A stretch of DNA of 36,056 nt from JAPWJZ01 sp041287865 (GCA_041287865.1 JBGGMV010000069.1:1-36056); one strand, 5' to 3'; shown: positions 16,030 to 24,253, numbered from the stretch's first letter. The notes: generated by a model not told the origin, from the letters alone. Made by a program: numbers and translations.

Positions 16030-16712
16030 AAACCCTGCAGGAAAAATCTGATATCTATTACGCGCAGGCTGCGGTTTACGAAGCCTTCAGCGCGGCGGAA
16101 GATGCAGGCGGGCTGGTGCTGGCGGAATTGCTGCCGGCCATCAAGGGCAAGACGGTGCTCGACCTTGGCTGCGGCACGGGGAAATATACGGCCTTGCTGG
16201 CGCCGCATGCAAAACATATCACCGGCCTTGATGCCGCGCCTGCGCAGCTGGATATCGCGCGCGAACGTACCGTAAATTTCACGAACGTCGATTTTATCGA
16301 GGGCGATGCGGCGGAGGCAACGCTGCAGCGCACCTATGACGTCGTGCTGGCCTGCTGGATGCTCGGCACGATTGCGGACGAGGGCAAGCGCGGCGCGATA
16401 CTGGACAGGCTCGATTATAATATCTCCTTCGGCGGCGAGATTTTTCTGGTGGAAAACGCCGAGGGCAGCGAGTTCGAGCGGATACGCGGCCGTGTCGACG
16501 ATCCGGAGCAGCGCACCAAGCGGTATAACGACTGGGTGCTGGGGCGGGGCTTCCGGAACTTGCGCGATCTGGACGCGCATTTCGAATTTGAAACGCTGGA
16601 AAAGGCACGCGAGATCTTCGGCGCGATCTGGGGCGACGCTGCCGCCGCGCGCATCACAGCGCCGCGCATCCAACATAAAATAACGATATATCGCAAGGTA
16701 TTAGGCCGCTGA
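16026..16712 (+). CDS. Class I SAM-dependent methyltransferase, 228 aa
   Basis: Motif I is LDLGCGTGKYT (45-55), followed by the acidic GLDAAPAQLDIA strand end, DFIEGDA and YDVVLACWMLG, all in standard order for a small-molecule or N/C-methyltransferase. The N-terminus EKSDIYYAQAAVYEAFSAAED is a typical cap helix. There is no target-recognition domain, so the substrate is likely small or a peptide. It overlaps the upstream fusion gene by ATGA and is the last gene of the tightly overlapping block that began at 12211. A promoter for the next gene begins at the nucleotide after its stop. Confidence 0.88.
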   Translation: MKTLQEKSDIYYAQAAVYEAFSAAEDAGGLVLAELLPAIKGKTVLDLGCGTGKYTALLAPHAKHITGLDAAPAQLDIARERTVNFTNVDFIEGDAAEATLQRTYDVVLACWMLGTIADEGKRGAILDRLDYNISFGGEIFLVENAEGSEFERIRGRVDDPEQRTKRYNDWVLGRGFRNLRDLDAHFEFETLEKAREIFGAIWGDAAAARITAPRIQHKITIYRKVLGR

Positions 16713-16741
16713 TTGCGCGACCGCCAGCTGTCCTGTACAAT
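16713..16741 (+). promoter_or_regulatory. Internal promoter before the small basic protein
   Basis: TTGCGC (16713-16718), 17 nt, TACAAT (16736-16741), placed directly after the methyltransferase stop. Predicted start near 16748 leaves a short leader with GGAGG before the ATG at 16771. A promoter with the same -35 and spacing precedes prmB (20040). Confidence 0.6.
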
Positions 16742-16770
16742 TATATATAGAGAACAACCGGAGGCACGGC

Positions 16771-16971
16771 ATGTCAGAAAATTTATCCAGCGGGTCGAGT
16801 GGCGAGAACCTGTCTTCCCGGTCGCGCAGCACCCGTGGCGAAAATCTTGCCTCCAAGCCTTCGCGCCAGCAGACCCCGCCGCGCCGCCCGGCCAAGATCG
16901 TCGAGGAGCCCAAGGCAGACCAGCCGATCAAGGTCATGAAGAAGATCGAGCTGAAAAAGAAAAAAGACTGA
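16771..16971 (+). CDS. Small basic, disordered repeat protein, 66 aa
   Basis: CGGAGG lies at ideal distance from the ATG. The N-terminal half carries three spaced copies of a short motif: SENLSS (2-7), GENLSS (11-16) and GENLAS (23-28), separated by Ser/Arg runs. The second half is Pro-rich (QQTPPRRPAK) and ends in KKIELKKKKD. There are no cysteines, no hydrophobic core and no signal peptide, so it is probably unstructured alone. Its position between modification enzymes and an amide ligase, with its own promoter, makes a modified-peptide precursor or a carrier/scaffold possible, but nothing proves that. A nucleic-acid-binding basic protein is an alternative. Only one in-frame TGA separates it from the next gene. 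Confidence 0.6.
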   Translation: MSENLSSGSSGENLSSRSRSTRGENLASKPSRQQTPPRRPAKIVEEPKADQPIKVMKKIELKKKKD

Positions 16972-16974
16972 CCT

Positions 16975-17967
16975 TTGCCCGACCTGAAACCACTCCATAC
17001 CAACCAGCGCCTGCTGCTCGAGGAATTGATCGCGCGCGGCGCGACCGTTGAAATATTCGATGTCGAAAACGAATGGGTGCGCGTGACGCTGAACGGCGTA
17101 ACGCATGACCTGATCGACCGCACCAGCCCCGTCGTATCGCATGTGCCGGCCGTGCTGGCCGCCGACAAATTCATGACAAAACGCATCCTGCGCGCGGCCA
17201 ATATCCGCGTGCCCGACGGCGGGCTTTTTTCGGAGGACAGCATCGAGGAAGCTCTGCGTTTCGCGGCCGCGCGCGATTACAAGGTTGTGTTCAAGCCCAA
17301 CCACGGTTCGCACGGCAACGGCGTGGAGACGGAGATCAACGGCGAAGATGGCCTGTTGCGCATCATCGAGCGTTACCTGAACCGCGCGGGCGCGGCCGAT
17401 TTCATCGTTGAGGCGCTGGTGGAGGGGCTGGAACACCGCGTTCTGATTACCACAAAGGGCGATTACGCCGTGCTGCAGCGCGAACCTGCGCATGTGATCG
17501 GCGACGGCAAAAACACCATCGAAGACCTTGCCGGGGCCGAAACAGCCCACCGCGCCAAAGTAAAGCGTGAGCAGGGCAGCGCCCTGTGCCCCGTGGCGAT
17601 CGACAAGGGCACGGAGCGCTTCCTGAAATCAGCGGGCCGCAGCCTGTCGGATGTGCCCGCGCAGGGCGAAAAAGTTTATTTGCGCCGCATTTCGAACCTT
17701 GCGCTGGGCGGCGTGTCGCGCGACATGACCGAGGTGGCGCATGGATCGGTTATCCGCATCGCAGAGACGATTTTGGGCTGCTTCAAGGGTCTGGCCGTGA
17801 TCGGCGTCGATTTCATCACCCCTGATATCACGCGCGACCAGCAGGGCATTGCCTACGGGATTATCGAGGTGAACGCGAATCCCGGGCTTTCCATGCATAT
17901 GATGCCCGCCATCGGCGATCCGCAGCCCGTGGCGCGTTACGTGGCGGATGTGATGTTTCCGCGCTAA
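16975..17967 (+). CDS. ATP-grasp amide ligase (GshF/cyanophycin-synthetase type), 330 aa
   Basis: The sequence follows the C-terminal half of GshF and the ATP-grasp core of CphA: a lead-in TNQRLLLEELIARGATVEIFD, then DKFMTKRILRAANIRVPDG, the glycine loop KPNHGSHGNGV (108-117), QREPAHVIGDGKNTI, and the metal box IIEVNANPG with Glu298 and Asn300. Such domains activate a carboxylate as acyl phosphate and couple it to an amine. No gamma-glutamylcysteine or Mur-ligase partner domain is attached, so the substrate is open. The only plausible start is a TTG at 16975, with no good Shine-Dalgarno. It is in the same frame as the preceding small protein, separated by TGA and one codon, so reinitiation or read-through could feed it. 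Confidence 0.82.
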   Translation: MPDLKPLHTNQRLLLEELIARGATVEIFDVENEWVRVTLNGVTHDLIDRTSPVVSHVPAVLAADKFMTKRILRAANIRVPDGGLFSEDSIEEALRFAAARDYKVVFKPNHGSHGNGVETEINGEDGLLRIIERYLNRAGAADFIVEALVEGLEHRVLITTKGDYAVLQREPAHVIGDGKNTIEDLAGAETAHRAKVKREQGSALCPVAIDKGTERFLKSAGRSLSDVPAQGEKVYLRRISNLALGGVSRDMTEVAHGSVIRIAETILGCFKGLAVIGVDFITPDITRDQQGIAYGIIEVNANPGLSMHMMPAIGDPQPVARYVADVMFPR

Positions 17968-18075
17968 AACGCCAGCATAAATATTTTCTTCTCGCAGCGC
18001 ATGATTTTCAAAAGGTAATGGAATTCAGCCTGTTGCGCATCCAAATGTGCACAATGACACTTTCGCGCCCACGCC

Positions 18076-18103
18076 TTGTCGCGCCGTTTAATAAAAGTAT
18101 ATC
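18076..18103 (+). promoter_or_regulatory. Weak promoter candidate for the RTX protease
   Basis: TTGTCG (18076-18081), 16 nt, TATATC (18098-18103). A second -10-like TATACT (18135-18140) lacks a matching -35. The remaining 208-bp gap after the ligase gene shows no other recognisable element. Confidence 0.3.
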
Positions 18104-18175
18104 AATTATTCAGGCTTGCTTTACGGGCCTTCGGTATACTTGAGATGTGGCGGGAAATTCAGGGAAAATACAATA

Positions 18176-20029
18176 ATGGCAGTACCTTATTACGTCAGCG
18201 CGCTCAACAGCGGTTATGTCTGGGCAAATAACAAAACGGGCGTCACGCTCACCTATACCTTCTGGAACAGCCTGCCTAGCTATTATTCGTCCTATGACGA
18301 CGAAGCGCGGAGTTTCCAGCCCTTTACCGCGGCGATGAAAGACGCGGTGCGCGACGTGCTGGCGCAGGTCAGCTCCATCTGCAATATCACCTTCCAGGAA
18401 GTGGCGCCCTCCAGCTCGGCGCAGCTCGGCTATGCGCAGGCCTACCTTGGATCGGGCACGGCGGCCTGGGCCTATTACCCCGGCACGACCTTCGGCGGCG
18501 ATGTGTGGAGCAACAACCTATACGACGATTCCCACGACGTCGCGCATGGTGATTTCGGCTTTGCCACCCTGCTGCACGAAACGGGTCACGCGCTGGGGCT
18601 GAAACATTCGTTCGAAGGTTCCAGCCGCCTGATCGGCGCGGAAGACACCTCGCGCTATACCGTCATGTCCTATACCGACGTCTTCAATGCCGAAAGCTAC
18701 ATGCTCTACGACATCGCCGCGCTGCAACACCTGTATGGCGCGAACATGACGTACCATGCGGGCAACGACACTTACGCCCTGTTGTCGGGCCATGCCTATA
18801 CCATCTGGGATGCGGGCGGTGCGGATACGCTGGACGGGTCGGCGATGACGGGCGGGCTCAAGCTCAATCTGAACGCGGGCAAGTTCAGCTCGGTCGGGCT
18901 GACCGACAATATTGCGATTGCCTATAACGTGACGATCGAAAACGCGAATGGCGGTTCGGGCAGCGATACCATCTGGGACAATACGGCGGGCAATACCATT
19001 CGCGGCAATGGCGGCAACGATACGATCTATGGCGGCGCTGGCAACGACTATTTCGACGGCGGCTTGGGCACGGATACGCTTATTTATACGGTCGCGCAGA
19101 CATCCTTCACCTTTACGCTGGTCGATAGTGTGACGCTGCTGGCGGTGTCAACCACTATGGGTTCCGACACCTGGACGAACTTTGAAAGTTTTTCCTTCAG
19201 CAACGGCGTGTTCAGCTTCGCGCAGCTGGAGGCAATGGCCGGCAGCGGCGACACAGATCCCAATCCGGACCCCGACCCCGATCCGCCGCCGGCAACGGGC
19301 GATCTGGTGCTGACCGGCGATGCCTATGCTAATGCCCTGATGGGCGATACGGGTAACGATACGCTGAACGGCCTAGGCGGCAGCGATACATTGCGCGGCA
19401 TGGACGGCAGCGACCTGCTCGACGGCGGTTTCGGCACCGACCGCATGTTCGGCGGTTTCGGCGACGACGTTTATTATGCCGATCTGCGCGGCGACGCCAT
19501 GACGGAACTGGCGGGGCAGGGCACGGATACCGTCCATGCTTTCTATGGCCTGACGCTGGCCCTCAACATCGAAAATCTGGTGCTGGAAGGCACGGTGTTG
19601 AACGGCACAGGTAACGGGCTCAATAACGCACTCACGGGCAATGCCTCCGGCAACTTTCTTTACGGCGTGAATGGCGACGACGTGCTCGACGGCGGGCTTG
19701 GCAACGATACGCTGACGGGCGGCAGGGGCGCGGATACTTTCATCTTCCTTGGCGCGACGGCGGGCGGCATCGACAGCGTGGCGGATTTCAGGGTGGCGCA
19801 GGGCGACAGCCTCGATATTTCCGACCTGCTGACGGGTTATGACCCGCTGGCCGATGTCCTGACGGACTTTGTCGATATGCGCACGGTGGGTTCCAGCACT
19901 CAAGTCTGGGTCGATGCCGACGGCGCGGGCACGGCGGCGGGCTTCACGCAGGTGGCAGTGCTGCGCGGCGTGACGGGGCTTTCCAACGAAGCGGACGATG
20001 TCGCACGCGGCCTGCTGGTTGTAAGCTGA
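18176..20029 (+). CDS. Serralysin-like (M10B) RTX metalloprotease, 617 aa
   Basis: The N-terminal protease domain has the metzincin site HETGHALGLKH (His134, Glu135, His138, His144) and the Met-turn YTVMSYT (Met164), followed by the serralysin C-terminal block DIAALQHLYGAN. Glycine/aspartate nonapeptides (GGNDTIYGG, GAGNDYFDGG, GNDTLNGLGG, GLGNDTLTGG) then form calcium-binding RTX rolls in three blocks near 278-302, 390-435 and 525-550, split by a linker DPNPDPDPDPPP (361-372). RTX proteins leave the cell by type I secretion using a C-terminal signal, so no N-terminal signal peptide is expected or seen. No secretion genes lie nearby. The start at 18176 is where serralysin-like sequence begins; an upstream ATG lacks support. 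Likely an extracellular, calcium-activated protease. Confidence 0.93.
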   Translation: MAVPYYVSALNSGYVWANNKTGVTLTYTFWNSLPSYYSSYDDEARSFQPFTAAMKDAVRDVLAQVSSICNITFQEVAPSSSAQLGYAQAYLGSGTAAWAYYPGTTFGGDVWSNNLYDDSHDVAHGDFGFATLLHETGHALGLKHSFEGSSRLIGAEDTSRYTVMSYTDVFNAESYMLYDIAALQHLYGANMTYHAGNDTYALLSGHAYTIWDAGGADTLDGSAMTGGLKLNLNAGKFSSVGLTDNIAIAYNVTIENANGGSGSDTIWDNTAGNTIRGNGGNDTIYGGAGNDYFDGGLGTDTLIYTVAQTSFTFTLVDSVTLLAVSTTMGSDTWTNFESFSFSNGVFSFAQLEAMAGSGDTDPNPDPDPDPPPATGDLVLTGDAYANALMGDTGNDTLNGLGGSDTLRGMDGSDLLDGGFGTDRMFGGFGDDVYYADLRGDAMTELAGQGTDTVHAFYGLTLALNIENLVLEGTVLNGTGNGLNNALTGNASGNFLYGVNGDDVLDGGLGNDTLTGGRGADTFIFLGATAGGIDSVADFRVAQGDSLDISDLLTGYDPLADVLTDFVDMRTVGSSTQVWVDADGAGTAAGFTQVAVLRGVTGLSNEADDVARGLLVVS

Positions 20030-20039
20030 TTTTTTTGCT

Positions 20040-20068
20040 TTGCGCAGGGGCCGATTTCGGGGTATATA
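20040..20068 (+). promoter_or_regulatory. Promoter of the prmB operon
   Basis: TTGCGC (20040-20045), 17 nt, TATATA (20063-20068), 11 nt after the protease stop. Predicted start near 20075, leaving a leader of about 27 nt before prmB. Confidence 0.55.
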
Positions 20069-20101
20069 TACATAAGCCATTGATATGTATTGGACTTAAA
20101 C

Positions 20102-21058
20102 ATGCCCCGCCGCAAACTGACCGCCAAATCATCACCTGTCTCCACCGAAACCGTCGTGCGCGAGTTATCGACCGTGCGCGATTTCGTGCGCTATGCCGTC
20201 AGCCGCTTCCAGAAGGCGGGGCTGCATTTCGGCCATGGCACACATTCGGCCTATGACGAGGCGGTGTTCCTCGCGCTTGAAGGCCTGCGCCTGCCGATCG
20301 AGCAGCTGGAGCCCTATCTGGATGCGAAGCTGTTGCCCGACGAACGCCGGCACCTTGCCGACCTGATCGAAAAGCGCGTCAGCACGCGCAAGCCGCTCGC
20401 CTATATCCTGAAAAAAACCTATTTGCAGGGCGTGCCGTTCTATGTGGACGAACGCGTGATTGTCCCGCGTTCCTATATCGCAGATTTGCTGTTCAGCGAC
20501 GTGCTGAACCTCGAAGGCCATGCGTTGATCGACAATCCGGAAGAAGTGACCAGCGTGCTGGATCTCTGCACCGGTTCGGGCTGCCTTGCGATACTGGCGG
20601 CGATGCTTTTCCCCAATGCGGAAGTCGACGCCGTGGATTTGTCGCCCGAGGCGCTCGAAGTCGCGAAAATCAATGTCGCGCAATCGGGCATGCAAGACCG
20701 CGTGACGCTGTTCAAGGGCGACCTGTTCAAGCCGCTGAAGGGCCGCAAATACGATTTCATCATCACCAACCCGCCCTATGTCGAGGCCGAGCTACTGCAG
20801 GACATGCCGAAGGAATACCTGCACGAGCCGATGATGGCGCTGGCCTCGGGCACCGACGGGCTCGATATCACCCGCCGTATTTTGAAAGAAGCGCCGAATT
20901 ACCTGAACCCCGACGGGCAGATTATTTGTGAAATCGGCTATGGCCGCGAACGGCTGGAGGAAGAATATCCCGGCATCCCCTTCCTCTGGCTTGATACCGA
21001 AAACAGCGAGGGCGAGGTTTTCTGGCTCACGCGCGAACAGATGGCTGTCCATGCTTAA
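20102..21058 (+). CDS. prmB: Ribosomal protein L3 N5-glutamine methyltransferase, 318 aa
   Basis: PrmB methylates a glutamine of ribosomal protein L3. The protein follows the E. coli enzyme along its length: LSTVRDFVRYAVSRF, then FGHGTHSAYDEAVFLAL, FYVDERVIVPRS, motif I VLDLCTGSGC (152-161), VDAVDLSPEAL, and the catalytic NPPY at 223-226 with the PrmB-type extension VEAELLQDMPKEY.HEP. HemK/PrmC relatives lack the FGHGT N-terminus. The ATG at 20102 is preceded by only a weak ribosome binding site; a TTG four codons earlier is possible. It overlaps the next gene by 8 nt. Confidence 0.95.
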   Translation: MPRRKLTAKSSPVSTETVVRELSTVRDFVRYAVSRFQKAGLHFGHGTHSAYDEAVFLALEGLRLPIEQLEPYLDAKLLPDERRHLADLIEKRVSTRKPLAYILKKTYLQGVPFYVDERVIVPRSYIADLLFSDVLNLEGHALIDNPEEVTSVLDLCTGSGCLAILAAMLFPNAEVDAVDLSPEALEVAKINVAQSGMQDRVTLFKGDLFKPLKGRKYDFIITNPPYVEAELLQDMPKEYLHEPMMALASGTDGLDITRRILKEAPNYLNPDGQIICEIGYGRERLEEEYPGIPFLWLDTENSEGEVFWLTREQMAVHA

Positions 21059-21503
21059 ACTCGACCTTACATCGCAAGACCATGAACTGGTGAAAATCGC
21101 CTGCGACGCGGCCAAGCGCCCCGTGCTGCATATCAACAATGAAAAATGCCCCGCGCTGGTGACCTCGGCCGCAAGGCTCGATAACGGCGATGTCGTCACG
21201 GGCTCCAACCTGATGACCGACGTGGGCAGCATTTCAATGTGCGCCGAACCCTTCGCCATCAACGAAGCGAACAGGCGCGAGGGGCGCAGCGTTGTCTCCA
21301 TCGTCGCCGTCTATCACCAGCCGGGGTTTGAACCCAAAGTTATCCCCCCCTGCGGCCGCTGCCGCGAGGTGATCGTCGATTTCATGCCGAACGGACACGT
21401 TATTTTGCGCGACCCGGGCAGCGAGAAGCTTTACAAGGTAAAGCCGCCCGAGCTGCTGCCGCTTCGCTACGGCGATTTCTGGAAGGGCGATACCCTTACC
21501 TAG
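21051..21503 (+). CDS. Cytidine/blasticidin-deaminase-like zinc protein, 150 aa
   Basis: The zinc-deaminase site is complete: C64-A-E66 in SMCAEPFAI, and C101-x2-C104 in IPPCGRCRE, where Glu66 would be the proton shuttle. Order and spacing fit the cytidine deaminase superfamily, with a length close to short tetrameric Cda or blasticidin-S deaminase. The usual substrate-binding NxE near the N-terminus is not obvious, so the substrate may not be cytidine. It overlaps prmB by 8 nt, so it is expressed with it. Its end overlaps the convergent antiporter gene by 8 nt. Confidence 0.8.
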   Translation: MLKLDLTSQDHELVKIACDAAKRPVLHINNEKCPALVTSAARLDNGDVVTGSNLMTDVGSISMCAEPFAINEANRREGRSVVSIVAVYHQPGFEPKVIPPCGRCREVIVDFMPNGHVILRDPGSEKLYKVKPPELLPLRYGDFWKGDTLT

Positions 21504-22698
21504 CCCGTGTTTTGGGCTTTTTGGGGATCTCTCTGAATTTGCGCAGCAGCGGCGTCATCGTCAGCCCCTGAACAAAGACCGAGAAGGCGACGACGGTGAA
21601 GGTCACCGTCACGATTTCTTTCCGCATCGGCATGGTTTCGGGCAGGCCCAGCGCGAGGGCCAGCGCCAGCGCGCCCCTCAATCCGCCCCAGAATAATACA
21701 TGTTGATGTTTGGCCTTGATCTTCAGCTTCGTGCCGCGGAAGAGCGCTGCGAAGGGGTAGATGGCAAAGGCGCGCCCCAGCGTCACCAGCAATATGGCGC
21801 AGAGCGCGGCGCCCAGCACGGGGCCGAAGTTCTGCTGCGTTTCATGGATGCCGATGAGGATGAAGATGAGCGAGTTGGCGACGAAGGCTGCGTACTCCCA
21901 GAAATCCGTCACCGCTTCGCGGCCCTTTTCCGATATTGCGCCGAGGAAGCCGAAGTTGCCGGTGATAAGGCCTGCCGTCAGGCAGGAGAGAACGCCCGAG
22001 AAGTGGAAGTGTTCGGCAATCAAGAAAGACCCGTAGGCGATGATGGTGGTGAAGGTGATTTCGACCAGATGGTCTTCGGTGCGCCCGGCGATCAGCAGTA
22101 CGCCGAAGGCGACGGCTGCGCCGACAATAATGCCTCCGCAGACTGTTTTGGCCGCCAGAAAGGCGATGTCGCCCGCCCCCATTGCCTGCGCACCTGTGGC
22201 GATAGCAACAGCGATGACGAAAGCGACCGCGGCGGTGCCGTCGTTCATCAGGCTTTCCGCTTCTACCAGCAGTCGCAGGCGGCCGTGCACGCCTGCTTCT
22301 TTAAATGTGGCGATGACGGATACGGGGTCGGTCGCGGCGATCAGGATGCCAAAGACGGCGGCTGCCTCCCATACCCAGCCCGCGAAATAATGCATGCCAA
22401 TCGCCGTTATGGCGGCCGAGAGCGCAAGACCTATGGTGACGAAAAGCGACAGGGGCGGCAGATCGCGCTTCAGCTCTTTCCACGGGATGAGCAGGGCAGC
22501 CTCGAAAATCAGCGGCGGCAGCAGGATGCTGAAGACGAGTTCTTTCGTGAAGGGCAGGTCAAAGGGCTGCACGAAAGTCAGCGCCGCGCCTGCCAGCACA
22601 AGGCCGACGCTATAAGGCAGGTGAAACCGCCTTGCCACCATGGCCACAAGGCCCGCCAGGAGGAGGAGGAATTCGATTTTATAGACAGCGGTTTCCAT
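21496..22698 (-). CDS. CPA1-type Na+(K+)/H+ antiporter, 400 aa
   Basis: A polytopic membrane protein with about 11-12 hydrophobic segments. Diagnostic motifs are LLPPLIFEAAL (60-69), AATDPVSV (121-128), the ion-binding ESLMNDGTA (148-156, Asn152-Asp153), and FWGGLRGALALALAL near 347-361, all typical of NhaP/NHE-family exchangers. It lacks the long cytosolic C-terminus of many CPA1 members, ending KPKTRAR soon after the last helix. It exports sodium or potassium in exchange for protons at the inner membrane. The start is 1 nt after the nhaD stop, so the two antiporters are translated as a pair. Confidence 0.9.
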   Translation of the reverse strand: METAVYKIEFLLLLAGLVAMVARRFHLPYSVGLVLAGAALTFVQPFDLPFTKELVFSILLPPLIFEAALLIPWKELKRDLPPLSLFVTIGLALSAAITAIGMHYFAGWVWEAAAVFGILIAATDPVSVIATFKEAGVHGRLRLLVEAESLMNDGTAAVAFVIAVAIATGAQAMGAGDIAFLAAKTVCGGIIVGAAVAFGVLLIAGRTEDHLVEITFTTIIAYGSFLIAEHFHFSGVLSCLTAGLITGNFGFLGAISEKGREAVTDFWEYAAFVANSLIFILIGIHETQQNFGPVLGAALCAILLVTLGRAFAIYPFAALFRGTKLKIKAKHQHVLFWGGLRGALALALALGLPETMPMRKEIVTVTFTVVAFSVFVQGLTMTPLLRKFREIPKKPKTRAR

Positions 22699-22699
22699 G

Positions 22700-24118
22700 T
22701 CAGTTAAGCCCGTTGATTAAAATATGCGCATAGATGCCGGCAGCATAGCCCAGCGCGATGGCCCATGTCCACTTCAGGTGCGCGAAGAAGGTATAAACGC
22801 CGCGCGCCTGTCCCATCAGCGCCACGCCGGCCGCCGAGCCGACCGACAGCAGCGAGCCGCCGATGCCCGCCGTGAGCGTCACCAGCAGCCACTGGTTGTG
22901 GCTCATGTCCGGCGCCATGGTCAGCACTGCGAACATGATGGGGATATTATCGATGATGGCCGACAGGATGCCGACCAGTATGTTGGCCGTGGTCGCGCCG
23001 AGGTCTTTATAAAAATAATCCGACATCAGGCTCATGTAACCCATCGCCCCCAGTCCGCCGACGCAGAGCATAACGCCATAAAAGAACAGCAGCGTATCCC
23101 ATTCCACGCGCTTAAGGCTGACGAAGGTGTCGAAAGGCTTCTGCGCCGGTTTATAGAGAGGCATGCCCGGCAAGGCCGGAATTTCGACCCAGTTGCGCTG
23201 TTCTTGCCGCTCGATGAAATGGCCGTAAACTTTCAGCAGTCCCAGACCCGTCATCATCCCTAGAAAGGGTGGCAGGTGAAAGACATGGTGCAGCAGCACG
23301 GTCATGGTGATCGTGAAAAGGAAGAGGGCTATGATGACATAGCCACCTTGCTTGACTTTTTCTGTTTGCGCGGAAGCAGTCGGGTTGACCTTCGGTATCG
23401 CAAAGGACATGGCGAGCGCGGGGATGAGCCAGCTGACGACGGAGGGTATGAACAGCGAGAAGAATTCGCCGAAGTTCACAAGTCCTTTTTGCCAAACCAT
23501 CAGGGTCGTGATGTCGCCGAAGGGGCTGAAGGCACCCCCCGCGTTGGCCGCGACGACGATATTGATGCAGGACACGACAAGGAAGGCCGGATGCCCCTGT
23601 CCGATGGCCATCGCCACGGCCCCCATGACCAGCGCGGTCGTCAGGTTGTCGGCGAAAGGCGAGATGAAAAAGGCAAGCACCCCCGTCACCCAGTAAATGG
23701 CGCGCAGCGACATGCCGGAAGCGACAAGTTTTGCCCGCATTGCGCCGAAAACGTTACGTTCGTCCAGAGTGTTGATGTATGACATCGCGGCCATCAGAAA
23801 GAGCATGAGTTCGGCGAATTCCAGCAGGTTATGGCGCAGCAGTGGGGCCACTTGTTCGCCCATGCCTTCCTGCTGGTAGCGCCAGGCGACCAGCACCCAG
23901 ATCAGCCCTGCGAACAGCATCACGGGCTTGGATTTCTTCAGATGGATGTTTTCCTCGATCACCACCAGCGAATAGGCGATGCCGAAAAGCACAAGGCAGG
24001 CATGGCCCATCCAGTGCGCGGTAAAATCGGGCACGGTCGTTATGGCCGCCAGCGCAGGGAACGGCATGGAGACCGCCAGCAGCGATAATGCGGCAATGAA
24101 TGCCTTATTCATTTTCAT
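22700..24118 (-). CDS. nhaD: NhaD-type Na+/H+ antiporter, 472 aa
   Basis: Many transmembrane segments follow an N-terminal hydrophobic stretch that looks like a cleavable signal (MKMNKAFIAALSLLAVSM then PALA), common in NhaD. Key blocks are FFISPFADNLTTALVMG (Asp157 and Asn158), ANAGGAFSPFGDITTLMVW (Asp202), and LSAIIDNIPIMFAVL, the half-membrane loops that carry the ion site in the IT superfamily. NhaD exchanges sodium or lithium for protons, mainly at alkaline pH. AAGGGA precedes the ATG. It is first of a two-gene unit with the CPA1 antiporter, and divergent from the alternative oxidase gene. Two antiporters of unrelated folds in one operon is notable. Confidence 0.9.
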   Translation of the reverse strand: MKMNKAFIAALSLLAVSMPFPALAAITTVPDFTAHWMGHACLVLFGIAYSLVVIEENIHLKKSKPVMLFAGLIWVLVAWRYQQEGMGEQVAPLLRHNLLEFAELMLFLMAAMSYINTLDERNVFGAMRAKLVASGMSLRAIYWVTGVLAFFISPFADNLTTALVMGAVAMAIGQGHPAFLVVSCINIVVAANAGGAFSPFGDITTLMVWQKGLVNFGEFFSLFIPSVVSWLIPALAMSFAIPKVNPTASAQTEKVKQGGYVIIALFLFTITMTVLLHHVFHLPPFLGMMTGLGLLKVYGHFIERQEQRNWVEIPALPGMPLYKPAQKPFDTFVSLKRVEWDTLLFFYGVMLCVGGLGAMGYMSLMSDYFYKDLGATTANILVGILSAIIDNIPIMFAVLTMAPDMSHNQWLLVTLTAGIGGSLLSVGSAAGVALMGQARGVYTFFAHLKWTWAIALGYAAGIYAHILINGLN

Positions 24119-24200
24119 GTCGCGGTTTCCCTTAAAACTGGCCCTACAGCAGTTTAAAGGAGAGGGCTATGCAAATTCAAGCAAATCAGGCTTGTGGCAT

Positions 24201-24226
24201 GGAACAAACAGAGGATACGCGCCGTT
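24201..24226 (+). promoter_or_regulatory. EcfG (general stress sigma factor) type promoter before alternative oxidase
   Basis: GGAAC (24201-24205), 17 nt, CGTT (24223-24226) matches the EcfG consensus exactly. CGTT ends 27 nt before the oxidase ATG and the Shine-Dalgarno lies between them. Together with the element at 1724 it suggests a stress regulon shared by two units of this window. Confidence 0.72.
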
Positions 24227-24253
24227 GGTGCTTTAACCGGAAAAAGGTGCGGA

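Noticed and set aside
16771..17967. Classic graspetide (microviridin-like) cluster
   Set aside because: The ligase resembles GshF/cyanophycin synthetase rather than MdnB/MdnC-type ligases, and the peptide lacks their core motifs; only a general precursor idea is kept.
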